A program made the translations under genes and the position numbers. DNA of 29,700 nucleotides from Seison nebaliae. Lineage: Eukaryota; Rotifera; Pararotatoria; Seisonacea; Seisonidae. The notes under the pieces are model-generated. The model ran no database searches and was not told the origin of the DNA. It worked only from the letters and a program-made list of their open reading frames with translations. Below, piece by piece: positions 1 through 9,122 of this stretch. The stretch is from NCBI GenBank assembly GCA_023231475.1, contig JALJEE010000415.1, positions 1-29,700 of the forward strand, given 5' to 3'. The first letter of the stretch is position 1, and every line of letters begins with the position of its first letter.

Positions 1-396
1 TGGAGAAAAATGAAGAATTATTATTGGACGAAGCAGATTAGTTTTTTATTTATATTCTTATTATATTATTTTATTATATTTTTATTATTATATTTATTAT
101 AGATTTATGTAGTGAATCAGTTTTTCATATCCCCATCCATGAGAAAGGAACAGGAAGAGAAATGTCTGAAAAGATTTTCGATTTCTCTTGATTACAAACG
201 ATACATCTCTCACAAGGGAAGTATCCGATATGCAGGAAAGGAAATTAAAATTAAAAATTAAAAAAAGGCGAAACTAGATTCCTCTTCCTAAATTCCTGTC
301 GTTCGATATTAATCTCATCTTTAATGTTAAAATTGGTTGACAATCTACTAAATTATACCATTACCACATTCTTTTCGCTTCATTATTTCTTACGCT
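1..396. other. AT-rich sequence with no recognised gene
   Basis: No open frame here looks like a conserved protein. The first 110 bases are T/A-rich low complexity, and the rest has mixed composition without a recognisable RNA gene. Confidence 0.5.
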
Positions 397-622
397 AAAG
401 AACAGAAGGTTTTTCTACATCTTCTTTTTCTTGATGCTTCTAAAGCTTTTGACGTTTCATTCCCTCTAAATTATTTAAGCCTTTATAATATCGACGCTCC
501 TTTTCTGAGATTTGTTTATCATCTCTGTTATGAATCCGTCTCGTCATTGGTAACCGGCTATTAATTTCGGTGTTCCTAGAAGTACAATTCTCGGTCGTTT
601 GCTTTTAGGTTTAAGAATCTCT
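397..622 (+). mobile_element. Decayed non-LTR retrotransposon reverse-transcriptase fragment
   Basis: The frame starting at 400 reads LLFLDASKAFD at 421-453, which matches the RT motif carrying the first catalytic aspartate in LINE-type elements (usual form xxLDxSKAFD). About 40 codons on, the frame hits a stop at 562-564. A second frame then reads GVPRSTILGRLL at 569-604, corresponding to the GVPQGSVLGPLLF motif. Order and spacing fit an RT palm domain, but the frame change, stop and substitutions show it is dead. No YADD box, endonuclease domain, 3' tail or target-site duplication could be found, so only a short internal piece remains. The clade cannot be assigned from so little sequence. 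Confidence 0.6.
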
Positions 623-732
623 GTGTGTGAAGGATTAGAGTTAATCTTTTCCTATAGGAAATCAAATTTTTGAAATTTCAAGCTGCTAAATGAAAACAAT
701 CGTCCATGTATCCAGGAGATTCAGGTGTCAAA

Positions 733-1101
733 TCAAACGGCAATGTTCGCCTTGTTCGCATCTTCTTCCACTGTATAATGAACATATCCATAACCACAAG
801 ATTCATTGTTCTCATCCATTATAATTCGACAAGACATGATCGTACCAAACTTTCTGAAGGTATGATATAATTGAATGTTCGTCATCGTCTTGGGCAATTT
901 TCGAATTATTAAATTTCCAACTCCATTCTTGCGAAGTTGCGGATTCGGTTGACTCCACATGATTCGGATTTCCTTTCCAAAATGAACAGAGAGAAGTAAT
1001 TGAGAGAAATTAAGAAGTAAACTAAGCTTCAGTTCAAGTTTGTGCGTTTTCATCTTAGAATTAATTTTATATTTAATTACAATTTTCACATACATCGTCA
1101 A
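733..1101 (-). pseudogene. Orphan fragment of a cytoplasmic poly(A)-binding protein (RRM2)
   Basis: On the minus strand, from about 981 down to 736, the translation reads FGKEIRIMWSQ, then PNPQLRKNGVGNLIIRKL and RKFGTIMSCRII, ending with CGYGYVHYTVEED. This follows the end of RRM1, the linker and most of RRM2 of cytoplasmic PABP (usual linker RIMWSQRDPSLRKSGVGN). The RNP2 (NLIIRKL) and RNP1 (CGYGYVHY) strands are recognisable. The match stops just after RNP1 at a stop codon (733-735), and no RRM3, RRM4 or MLLE domain follows on this strand. Upstream the frame stays open to an ATG at 1101, but residues before FGKEI do not resemble RRM1. I read it as a truncated duplicate beside the RT remnant; a short expressed RRM protein starting at 1101 or 960 is the alternative. 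Confidence 0.55.
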
Positions 1102-1165
1102 TTCTCTACATTTTAGATATTAAGGCCTATAATATTTGAACGTGATTATTTTTCTTCAACCTAAA

Positions 1166-2701
1166 ATGACGAAAACGAGAATCGATAATGTCGTGTCTGA
1201 AACGGCAGACATTCAAACGGATAAACTTGATAAAGTTCTTCCTTAATTAAATAAGAAATAGTTTTTTGGAAATTTTTAGGCGAAAGAATTATTCGATATG
1301 GGAAATGTGCAGGAAGCGTTACAATTAACATTAGAGTTGGTTAAAGACGATAAAGAGAACCAAGACAATCTTCAATTTTTATCTTCAATCTATATTGAAA
1401 TTGGTGAGAATGAGGAAGGTAATATATTCATCAAAAATATTTAAAAATAATTCCGTTTAGCGAAAAAATTATTAGAACAATTGATTAGCAATAATGAAGA
1501 AGATAATTATGAAAATTGTCTTTCTTATGCTCAATTATTAGAAGGTTATGAAGCGCAAGCAGCCTATGAAAAAGCGGTAGAAATAATTCAAAAGAAAATT
1601 GAATTGCAACCATCAAATCATGCATTGAAAGATGATCTGTGTGCTACCTATTGTGCTATTGCTGAAGTGTATTTAACAGATTTATGGTTCTCATTTTCTT
1701 CCATCTTCTATTACTATATTTATTCTTATTAATTATATTTGAAGTAATCACCCGAATGCTGAAGAACAATGTCGAATATTCTATATGAAAAGTTTGGAAG
1801 TGAACGAAAATTATATACATGGACATCTCATTGCTGCATCTCATGCACTCAGTTGTCGAGATAAAGAAGTTTTGAAATTACTCTGAAATTTTCAAAAAAA
1901 AATTTTTGTCAAGAGAGCGAAATTGAATGTGGAGAAAAGTATGACATTATGGTTGGATGAACTAGAAGAATTATTGGCAGAAGAGAATGAGCATAATGAA
2001 ATTGATTTATTAGAATTTGGTTAATTTTTCGAATTTATTTGGAATAACATTTTTCCAAATTAGATAAGAAAGTTCCATTTGCATGGCGAATGGAAACGAC
2101 GAAGTTACTTATCGAATTAGAAGAGTTTGGAGAAGCGATAAGAATCCTTCGATTCCTCCTTCTGATCGATTCGGATAATTATGAAGTTTCCATTCTTTGT
2201 CAATCCGTTTTGGAAATTGTTTCGTTTAGATAAATTATTTTCTGGGTTGTTGTTATAATCAATTGGTGAAGAATCGATGCGATCGCAATTTTATCATTGC
2301 GCGATATTTTGTTTCGAAAACTATTAATGTTCAATTTTCCTTTCTATAACATTGAAATTATTTAGTAGATTGCACAATTGGCGTTGGGAAAAGAAGAAGA
2401 CGATGTTGTAGCAGACCAAATTTTAAGGGAATCACTAGATATCATAAAAGATCTTTACGGGAGAATGAGTGATGTGGAGATGAAAAGATACGAAGAGGAA
2501 AATGCTCATCTTATTTGGGAAGACTGTTTTATATTTTCTCATATTTGTATTTCTTCAATCATTCATCTTGTTGTAGATGAACAGACGGAAAATGAAGACG
2601 AGGAAGGAGAAGAGGAATCAAAGGAAGAAAATATCAGTTCAGAAGACGACGAACAAGTTGATGATAATGATGATAAAATGTATGAACGTTCAACACAATA
2701 A
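1166..2701 (+). CDS. TPR protein resembling Acl4, the assembly chaperone of ribosomal protein L4
   Basis: I build nine exons: 1166-1234, 1280-1418, 1461-1686, 1745-1868, 1914-2019, 2064-2185, 2230-2310, 2369-2525 and 2577-2701. All phases agree and give 382 residues, close to the roughly 390 of yeast Acl4. TPR-like helical pairs run through most of the protein. Family-like blocks are AKELFDMGNVQEALQLTLEL (near residue 24), AQLLEGYEAQAAYEKAVEII, CAIAEVYLTDLC followed by NHPNAEEQC, and DSDNYE then YFLGCCYN. The tail is strongly acidic (EDEEGEEESKEEN...), also typical of the family. Acl4 escorts newly made RPL4 to the pre-60S particle; that role is inferred from family resemblance. Introns are 42-58 nt and seven of eight start with GTT. 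The least certain junction is 2311-2368, where acceptor TAG at 2368 was chosen to avoid a stop. The last intron (2526-2576) is 51 nt without an in-frame stop, so its retention would add 17 residues. Confidence 0.75.
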
Positions 2702-3670
2702 CAAAATATTAATCTTTTCAAATTGAGAACTTCAATTGTGTGTAAATATCGCACCTTATGTTTTGTCTCCCATTTCCAGCATTATTTTTTAACAAAAATT
2801 TGCTACAAAACGTAAAACAAATGAAACTTTTATGTATAAAATTAAGAATATCAGGACTTATATCAGAATTTAAAAATATGCGCAGAAAATTGAAAAAATA
2901 ATCAAATATCTATAATCAATCTTTATAAACAATCATTTACGTTCAGTTTCTCTTCAGTTATGTGAGCTCGGAGTAAGAGATGATGCTGAATGTATGACAT
3001 AGTCAGACATATTAATACGATGGTGTAATAGTTAACTTTTGTTAATTAAACATTCTTTGTCATACAATGTAAAGACATTCTCTTAATAATTACGTAATTA
3101 TTAAATGTTAGGAAAAAAAAGTTTTGACTTTTATTTTCTGAAATTGAGTTTTCATAGTCAAATCAAATATTTTACTAGATTTCTTTTGTATTGATGATTT
3201 AATAACTTTAATTGTGAATTTTATATGTCAAAAATTAAAGAACAATAAAGTTAGTTAAATATCGATTCAATGCATCATGGGATGAGTTTAAAATTATAAA
3301 ACTTTCAACTTTAATATGTTATATCTTATAATCTATAGATTATAATATCATGTTTACTTTTGTCCTTTCAAAAACATATTAATTGAACGTTTTTTTCTGA
3401 ATGTTGACAATTAATGACTTGTCCTTATTTATAAAATACTTTAGTTAATCGTTAGCAAAAAGTGTTTTACAAACGTTGAACATCAACTCTTGATTTTTTC
3501 TAACGTTCAAAAAACATCAAATTTCTAACAGAGTAATAATAATCTTTTCGAAAAAAGTTAATTTTTGCTTAATTTGACCTTGAAAAAAATGCGTTATTAA
3601 TCGTTTATTATAGTTTATTGTTTTGTTATATAGCTTAAATATAATTTCAACTTATTTATTTCGGGGGAAA
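2702..3670. other. Intergenic region between the TPR and Asteroid-like genes
   Basis: This AT-rich stretch has no convincing coding frame. It holds the 3' end of the TPR gene, whose first part (about 2702-2735) is duplicated at 6330-6363, and presumably the promoter of the Asteroid-like gene. An AATAAA lies near 3245, rather far from the TPR stop. Confidence 0.5.
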
Positions 3671-5617
3671 ATGGGTATAAGATGTTTGACGGCATATGCA
3701 AAATATGGTAGTAGATTGGAGGATTTGCACTTAAAAGATACCACAGTCGTTGTCGATTTAGCGAATTTCCTTTGGGGGACTTTGGAAAATAAAATACCAT
3801 TACTTAATCGGCCATGTCCTTCTTTGTCTCATGGCGGTGGCTATCGCGCATATAAACATCAGTTGAATGAACTATTTGTAATATTTCGGTCATGTAATAT
3901 CCATTGTATTTTCGTTGCAGATGGTGCATCGAGTATCACTAAGACGCCTGAAAATAGCTCTGCAACATTAGACGATTCCGACGATTCCGACAATTCCGAC
4001 AATTCAGAAAATATTCCAGATAATACATTGAAGCCTATCTTAATGAATACCTTATTCTATGAAGCAGTTTTAGACTTCAAACATCAGATATATTGTCATG
4101 ATGATGAAGGAGATTTTATTATTGGCCGATTGGCCTTACACTTCAACGTTCCTGTAATTGCTGCTGATTCTGATTTTCATTGTTTTTATTACGAAAACAA
4201 TTCCGGTTATATTCCATTTACAACACTGAGATATCAAAGAACTTTTCCTCGGAAAAACTTTATGACGTGCAAAATATTCAAAAGTGATCAATCGGGAAAT
4301 AGTCCGTTTGGATATTCGATGAAATTACATTGGGCAATTCCAATATTTTGCAAAAATGATTATGAAACAAAAACAAAATGTTTGATAAGATCGAATTGTA
4401 ACCTTTTTTGCGATACAAAGGAAGTGGATGGAGATCTGTCACCTTACCGAATCGTACAAGCGGTAAATAAATGGTTGCAGAATGTTCATCAATCGAATGA
4501 AACAATTGAATACGATTTAAATTCATCAAAAAAAATAATAAAACGAGAAATTCGAAAAGTTGTCGAAAACTCTGTTCACAAATATATCGACGAGTTTGTG
4601 GATGAAGTATTCAATCAATACACTTGTCAAAATTTCGACAATTGGGAGAAATTAATTGGATTGATATCTTACAAGCATAGATTGGTTATTGATCCGGAGG
4701 CCCATAACCCTTGGATGGTGAGATCTCCTTATTTTCATCTCGATAATCATGTTCGTCAAATGGAAGAAAAATTCACTAGTTTCGGTCATTTTGAATCTGC
4801 CGATTTACCTTCAGCATGTATTTTATCAAAAGCTCTAAGATTAACTCTTTATCAACTGACTTCCATCGAATTACAATTAAAAGGATCTATGAAGAACAAA
4901 AGTTCTAAATTAATTGTTTGCTGGTTACAGCGTATTGGAAAAGAGGAATATGAATACATCGAATATGAGCTCAATATTACTGAAGACGATAAGTCGGTAG
5001 TAAATAATTTATTATCAGTTTCTCGAGATTATAGAAAAGAAAAATTCCTCTATTATTTACTGCAGGGGTATGATAGAGAAATAGATTTGGATCGTAATAA
5101 AATTTTTCAAATTTCCAAAAAGTATTCCTGTTGGTTCCTAATGTTCCTGATCTCGTTAGGAATCTGGAGGAGCCTAACATCGTCACCTTCTAAAGACAAA
5201 TTAACAAGAACTCTACTTATCAGTGTCATTTACATTCAAATAAGAGACAATAGAGTAAAGTCAATTTATCGAAATAAAGAAATGGTGAGACTACCTGATG
5301 TCTTATTGGAACAGTTGATGGACTTTATGGAGAAACATTCACGTAATAAACTTCAATTAACAAATGATTTTATGTCAACGATTATTCATCCCATCCGAGA
5401 ATGGGAATATATTTTCCTTTTTGTGGGATGCATTCACAATTTCTTCTATAACCCATTCGCTGAGCCAATGGATGGTATCTTTATTTGTTCACCTTATCCA
5501 ATTTTCGACTCGCGTACTATCTTTAATATTATGTCAACTACAACGGTGGATGATATTAAAGAAATGTCTAGTGTAATAAATGAGATTTATGGTGATTTAC
5601 TATATTTCTTCAACTAA
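3671..5617 (+). CDS. Asteroid/ASTE1-like XPG-family protein, single exon
   Basis: An uninterrupted frame encodes 648 residues. I start at ATG 3671 because MGIRCLT is where Asteroid and FEN1/XPG nucleases begin; an in-frame upstream extension to 3623 lacks similarity. The N-terminal XPG region has VVVDLANFLW (D29), CIFVADGAS (D84), HDDEGDFIIG (E146, D148) and VIAADSDFH (D166, D168). These acidic residues sit where FEN1-type enzymes carry D34, D86, E158/E160 and D179/D181. The rest of the protein is the long, poorly conserved Asteroid-type helical region. In flies Asteroid was found through EGF-receptor/Star genetics, and human ASTE1 has been reported as a structure-specific nuclease in DNA end repair; which role applies here is unknown. 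An acidic DDSDDSDNSDNSEN insert (about residues 102-115) comes from a 9-bp GATTCCGAC-type repeat. It is one of two intronless genes here. Confidence 0.82.
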   Translation: MGIRCLTAYAKYGSRLEDLHLKDTTVVVDLANFLWGTLENKIPLLNRPCPSLSHGGGYRAYKHQLNELFVIFRSCNIHCIFVADGASSITKTPENSSATLDDSDDSDNSDNSENIPDNTLKPILMNTLFYEAVLDFKHQIYCHDDEGDFIIGRLALHFNVPVIAADSDFHCFYYENNSGYIPFTTLRYQRTFPRKNFMTCKIFKSDQSGNSPFGYSMKLHWAIPIFCKNDYETKTKCLIRSNCNLFCDTKEVDGDLSPYRIVQAVNKWLQNVHQSNETIEYDLNSSKKIIKREIRKVVENSVHKYIDEFVDEVFNQYTCQNFDNWEKLIGLISYKHRLVIDPEAHNPWMVRSPYFHLDNHVRQMEEKFTSFGHFESADLPSACILSKALRLTLYQLTSIELQLKGSMKNKSSKLIVCWLQRIGKEEYEYIEYELNITEDDKSVVNNLLSVSRDYRKEKFLYYLLQGYDREIDLDRNKIFQISKKYSCWFLMFLISLGIWRSLTSSPSKDKLTRTLLISVIYIQIRDNRVKSIYRNKEMVRLPDVLLEQLMDFMEKHSRNKLQLTNDFMSTIIHPIREWEYIFLFVGCIHNFFYNPFAEPMDGIFICSPYPIFDSRTIFNIMSTTTVDDIKEMSSVINEIYGDLLYFFN

Positions 5618-5738
5618 TTAATTCTAATTTGGTATTGAATGCATTAAACTTAAAATATCTTTCACTATCATCTTAACTTTTCAGTCCCCTTTCCGTCGGA
5701 AAAAACGGTTCCAGAAAGAAGTGAATCTTTAAGGAGCA

Positions 5739-5870
5739 GTTAACTCATTTTCATCAAAAAAGAAAGAAGTTAACCTTGCTAAAAAGAATGGAGTTAACCC
5801 TCTTTTAAGTAAAAATAAAGAAGTTAACCCTCTTTCCCTAAAAAGAAAGAAGTTAACCCCTTAATTAGAG
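5739..5870. repeat. Short tandem array with GTTAAC-headed units
   Basis: GTTAAC occurs at 5739, 5769, 5793, 5823 and 5852, giving units of 30, 24, 30 and 29 bp plus a partial fifth. The unit is roughly GTTAACCCTCTTT, a variable middle, then AAAAAGAAAGAA, so each copy has a pyrimidine-rich front and a purine-rich back. The array sits about 120 bp past the Asteroid-like stop codon and before the duplicated TPR segment. Its origin is unknown; a decayed minisatellite is the simple reading. Confidence 0.75.
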
Positions 5871-5988
5871 CCTAGAGCCTTTCCCTAGAGATTAAGTGAA
5901 CCTATAAAATCACTTTAGGATCAATTTCATTAGATATATTTTTTTTTGAATTTTTAGCATCTACAGTACACTCTGTTAGGCTTTCTTT

Positions 5989-6011
5989 AAAGTCCAAACT
6001 TTTTGGACTTT
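5989..6011. repeat. Small perfect hairpin
   Basis: Arms AAAGTCCAAA and TTTGGACTTT form a 10-bp perfect inverted repeat around a 3-nt CTT loop. TTCTTTAA also flanks it on both sides. It lies between the GTTAAC array and the duplicated TPR segment, so it could be a rearrangement scar; no function is visible. Confidence 0.5.
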
Positions 6012-6049
6012 CTTTAATTCCAATTGATCTTAATTGAACTGGTATTGTG

Positions 6050-6363
6050 AATAGAAGACGATAGACTAGTTAAAAGTCTTAACCGAATCATTATATAGCA
6101 TTTAAATCATTCAAAGGAATATGAGCGATGCGGATGAGAAGATATGGAACAGAAAATTCTCATTTTTTTGGGAAGACTGTTTTAATTTTTCTCATATTTC
6201 TTCAATCATTCATCTAGTTGTAGATGAACATAGGAAAAATTGAATGAAAAGAAAAAATAAAAAAAAAAGTTGGTGGGAATGATAATGATAGAATGAATGA
6301 ACTTTGAAAGAAATATGAGAAGAATATGAAGAAATATTTATCTTTTCAATTTGAGAACTTTTG
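6050..6363 (+). pseudogene. Broken duplicate of the 3' end of the TPR gene
   Basis: This segment parallels about 2390-2735, covering exon 8, intron 8, exon 9 and the 3' flank of the TPR gene. Clear anchors are GAAGACGAT (6055 vs 2396), ATGAGCGATGCGGA (6121) vs ATGAGTGATGTGGA (2464), GGGAAGACTGTTTTA (6169) with the following intron ending GTTGTAGATGAAC, GATAATGATAGAATG, and ATCTTTTCAATTTGAGAACTT (6340) against the source near 2711. The copied exon 9 meets TGA about four codons after the splice acceptor and has lost most of its acidic codons. Because the intron is kept, this was a DNA-level duplication and not a retrocopy. Its far end overlaps the 3' end of the CP110-like gene on the other strand. 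Confidence 0.8.
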
Positions 6364-7446
6364 ATTCGGAGACGTTGATTGCATATGTCGATTCTAAACT
6401 TCTGTCCGTTCTATTCACTTTAACTTTCCGATTGAGATTCATATTAAAGTTAATCGGCGTTTTACTTATCGGATGATTAACAGGAACTCTAACAGCACTT
6501 AAAAGTTTCCTTCTTTCTAACGATTTCCTGGTAGCTTCACTGACTAAACCGCGTTTATTATTCGGTTGTCGTTTGTGGTCGTATTTAGATGTTTTATCAA
6601 CAGTTGTCATATAACAAGGAAGTAAATTCTTTGAAGAAACAATGTTGATATTTTCTTTCTGTTGTAATGGAGGATTGGGTGTGGTTGGACGATTGATGAT
6701 ATTCTCTCGAATTATTCGAATTCGATCAGTTGTCGATATTCCGAAGAAGATATCATGAACATTTTCCAATATCGATTGTAACTAAAGAAACATTTTATTA
6801 AAGTTTAACCAATTTAAATAAACTTCACTAGTTATGGTGGTGAGGAGAGTGAGATCTCCAGTGTGTAACGTTCCTTCTTTAGATTCTCTCATTAATTTTA
6901 GAGCGACGGATTTCGTCTCCTAGAAATTATTAAATTTATAGTTCAAAATGAAATTGATATAAAACTTTAAAATTTTTTATTAAATCCTTCACTTTTTCCG
7001 TTTTAACTAATTGTCTCGTCAAATGACCGTGAACTAGTGCGACCAATTTGAGTTGAAGAATTTCGGGAATTTCAATCGGTTCAATTTCATTTGTTCTTTT
7101 GAAGAAACTAGATGATTGACTAAAATATAATTAGAAATAAATTGTAGTAAATCCATTTTAACCTGTCATATGGTTTGTTTAGATCATTCTTATTATTCAT
7201 TATCTCTTTCAATCTATTCATTTCTTTCAGTATTCCAATATCACTATTTTCATTTATCTTCTTTTCTTTCATTTTCTCTTCTATTTTTTTCGCTTCTTTC
7301 TTCCAAACTCTCAACTCATTCACTTCCTCTTCATTCATCAATTCACATCTCAAATTTTTCGGACCATCTAAAACATTCATGATATCATCCGGTAATGGCT
7401 GATCAATGATACTTTGCATCTTCATTATCACATCATGCATTTCCAT
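6338..7446 (-). CDS. CP110-like centriolar protein (C-terminal region conserved)
   Basis: Exons on the minus strand are 7446-7163, 7119-6966, 6919-6824 and 6781-6338, giving 325 residues with consistent phases. The conserved part follows CP110 (CCP110): an IQ-like segment LQLKLVALVHGHLTRQLVKT with EKVKDLIKNFK, then KEGTLHTGDLTLL, then LQSILENVHDIFFGISTTDR, close to vertebrate LYELHDIFFSIS. Upstream lies a charged, probably coiled-coil stretch (EEVNELRVWKKEAKKIEEKM). CP110 caps the distal centriole and blocks early cilium formation; that role here is inferred. The protein is far shorter than vertebrate CP110 (about 1000 residues). A further 5' exon ending at 7510 could join through a GTT...CAG intron (7509-7454), but no start codon was found for it, so ATG 7446 is provisional. 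The last codons (KVLKLKR and stop) fall in the duplicated TPR 3' flank. Confidence 0.7.
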
Positions 7447-7941
7447 CAGAATCCTGAAATCTATATCGTAACTATGGAGAGCAATCTTGAATTAATTATT
7501 CTGCTAAACATTTCTCCCACATCGTTCTCTCGACAATTAGAGGAATGTCTCAAAATTAAATTTTTAGTTTTTCACTTTAAATTTTAATAAATAGAAATAA
7601 TTTATGTAATTATTATTTTCTCAAATTTCTTAAAGTTTAATTTGTAAAATTTGTTAAAAATATTCTTACTAAATATTTGAATATTTTCGTTTAAATCTTA
7701 ATTCGGTCTCGAAATCAATGAGATATGAATCAGAAAATTTGAATATGGAAAAATTAAATTTTGATCGTAAACTGCGAATAAATGTAGAGCGAATGACTTA
7801 TTGATGAAATGAGTTTGAAAAATTAATTAGTTTTTTTATATTGTTTTATTTTCGATTTGCATTTGTAAATAGAGCTTCCCATTTCGTTGATTTAATAATA
7901 ATTTTATTGAGAATTCATTAATTGTTAAAGTTGAATTGTAT
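7447..7941. promoter_or_regulatory. Divergent intergenic region between CP110-like gene and tetraspanin
   Basis: About 495 bp separate the two divergent starts, so both promoters should lie here. I see no TATA box or conserved motif that stands out from the AT-rich background. The part next to 7450-7545 may hold an additional CP110 exon. Confidence 0.4.
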
Positions 7942-8737
7942 ATGATGTTCGGTGGTTATAAATGCTCAAGAAATTCCCTCATTACGCTTAATTCCTTATT
8001 TCTGGTTGGTTTTTATAACTTTCTTAAATTAATTGGATTCCTTTATTTCCATTAGCTGATTGCATCTATTATTATAACATTTGGCGCTTGTATTAAGAAT
8101 GCTTCCATCATCTCCAACTTTTCGATTCATGGAGCATTGTACGGAACGGGAGCATTTGTATTCGTTCTCTGTTTTTTCGGATTAATCGCTACATGTAAAC
8201 ATCATCAGGTGATGCTCTTCTTCTACATCATTATTTTGTTGGCTGTTTTTCTTCTGCAATTCTGCGTTGCAGTTGGTTGTCTGACTTTTTCAACCAACAC
8301 ACAAAAACACATTTTGGAGTTTGTTTTATGCTACAAAAAAGTTTCTTTTCACTTTTCATTTAAGGAAAAGTTGGCGAGTAGTCAATAATGATTTACATCA
8401 ACATGTTCAATCTTATTACGATTGTTGTGGTTTTATGGATTGTGACCCGAAAAGCACAGATATTGAATGTCCAGTGAAAGTTTTAATTATTTGAATTATT
8501 GAAAATTTATTTTTTATCTTCTCAAAGTTACCTTGTCATGGGAAGGCACTCAATTCTTCATATACTTGTGGTGATTGTCGAGGTTGTTACGTTAAAATGA
8601 AGCCGCGAATTAATCACATCCTAAAGTGGAGTGGGGTGACGTGCTTATTGTTCAGTTTCACCGAATTAGCGGCTGTATGGATCGCTGCTAGATATCGTAA
8701 CCAACGACCTCCAACAACTTATACAAAATATATTTGA
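7942..8737 (+). CDS. Tetraspanin
   Basis: Exons 7942-8004, 8056-8318, 8365-8473 and 8528-8737 encode 214 residues. Four membrane segments are visible: LITLNSLFL joined to LIASIIITFGACI, ALYGTGAFVFVLCFFGLIA, VMLFFYIIILLAVFLLQF, and WSGVTCLLFSFTELAAVWIA. The large extracellular loop carries the family signature CCG (residues 129-131 in YYDCCGFMDC) and further cysteines (ECPLPCHG, YTCGDCRGCY) for disulfides. The loop is short and the protein is at the small end of the family. Tetraspanins organise membrane microdomains; the subfamily cannot be named. Two in-frame ATGs (7942, 7945) are possible starts. Introns are 51, 46 and 54 nt; the third begins GTGAAA, one of only three non-GTT donors in the window. 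Confidence 0.9.
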
Positions 8738-9122
8738 ATTTTTATATAGCACACCAAGACATCTTTCATCTTGGGAGTAATAGAGATCTTTTAACCAAAA
8801 CAGGAATAGAGAATTTAGTCAATTCAAAGAATTCCTTTCATTTAATGAGCAATTATCAAATACATTAAATTCTCTTTCGTATTTATTTTTTTTTCAATCG
8901 ATCAAACATCTCGTTATACCTTCCTCTCCTTATACACGTCGAATTTTATCAGAATTATTATTGATTTTCTTTTTGTTTTTCTTACCAACAAGTCCTCCTC
9001 AATATATTTTTCAAGTATTTCATCTACCAAAGTGTATTTCCACAGAATAATTCTTTCATTTCTAAAAGTTTGAAAAAAATCTCTAATTTTATTTAACATC
9101 CATTTTTATTTGGTTTGGGAAT
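8738..9122. other. Intergenic region, no gene recognised
   Basis: About 385 bp separate the tetraspanin stop from the first tandem paralogue. It holds AT-rich sequence and a 61-codon minus-strand frame without similarity, which I do not call. Confidence 0.5.

Noticed and set aside
7170-7402. Two plus-strand open frames of 70-75 codons, rich in F, S and L
   Set aside because: They are the antisense of the CP110-like coiled-coil exon, which has spliced family similarity on the minus strand.
8914-9099. Minus-strand frame of 61 codons
   Set aside because: Hydrophilic, no similarity, no splice partner; it sits in the promoter of the first paralogue.
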